A stretch of DNA of 13,332 nucleotides from Nitrospirota bacterium (lineage in GTDB: Bacteria; Nitrospirota; Thermodesulfovibrionia; Thermodesulfovibrionales; JdFR-85): the NCBI GenBank assembly GCA_015485235.1, contig WFTX01000214.1, positions 1 through 13,332 on the forward strand. Reading direction: 5' to 3'. The translations under genes and the position numbers were made by a program. Below are positions 13,301-13,332 of this stretch, in pieces; the first letter of the stretch is position 1; each line of letters starts with the position of its first letter. Under the pieces are notes generated by a model. The model did not search any database. It worked only from the letters and a program-made list of their open reading frames with translations, and was not told where the DNA came from.

Positions 13301-13332
13301 TAACCCCTTCCATAGACCTCATCGAGTATCTC
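13300..13332 (-). CDS. Possible 3' end of a further - strand gene, cut by window edge
   Basis: Reading in from the right edge on the - strand, one frame gives E-I-L-D-E-V-Y-G-R-G and a TAG at 13300-13302. The composition is protein-like, and the repeat tract begins exactly after this stop, as expected at a gene end. Only ten codons are visible, so product and reality are unproven. Confidence 0.35.
   Translation of the reverse strand, partial: EILDEVYGRG

Overview
The window is ordinary chromosomal DNA from a Gram-negative bacterium of medium GC content. LPS inner-core heptose metabolism, periplasmic and envelope proteases and a DsbD thiol-redox transporter point to an outer membrane. The type Ibeta DAHP synthase, heavy AGG arginine use, and a PP-loop thiolase-like protein carrying an NFACT-R-like domain suggest Nitrospirota (Thermodesulfovibrio-like) or Desulfobacterota. 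That placement is an inference from gene types, not from a marker gene.

Layout. (1) 1-964, + strand: 3' part of aroF (shikimate pathway), with the true start just outside the window. (2) 965-1204: no gene, but a hexamer and an octamer tandem repeat. (3) 1205-5330, all - strand: a lipoprotein M48 metalloprotease with TPRs, a beta-hydroxyacid dehydrogenase and a DegP/HtrA protease. The two proteases make this an envelope protein-quality-control neighbourhood. (4) 5331-5862: divergent intergenic region with the degP promoter and a 217-bp foldback element (element A). (5) 5863-8705, + strand: MOSC-domain protein, MogA and DsbD. mogA uses a TTG start behind a good ribosome site, and dsbD most likely starts at a GTG inside the end of mogA. 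(6) 8716-10143, - strand: DEAD-box helicase with a DEGD motif II, convergent with dsbD across only 10 bp. (7) 10144-10473: a second, 185-bp foldback element (element B). (8) 10474-11583, - strand: PP-loop ATPase with an NFACT-R-like C-terminus. (9) 11584-11886: promoter-like -10 and a weaker palindromic element (element C). (10) 11887-12858, - strand: heptose-7-phosphate kinase. (11) 12859-13299: a gene-free tract of degenerate short-unit repeats and a duplicated composite repeat, then possibly the last codons of another - strand gene.

The genes are conserved housekeeping and envelope functions. No phage, defence, CRISPR or toxin-antitoxin genes, tRNA or rRNA were seen. The unexplained material lies between genes: elements A and B are long imperfect palindromes with no sequence match to each other that I could see. 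The tolerated non-Watson-Crick positions I counted in both (five of five) are G-U pairs only if the + strand is the RNA, so they may be structured RNAs or foldback mobile-element remnants. All structures were found by eye; no folding or database search was run.
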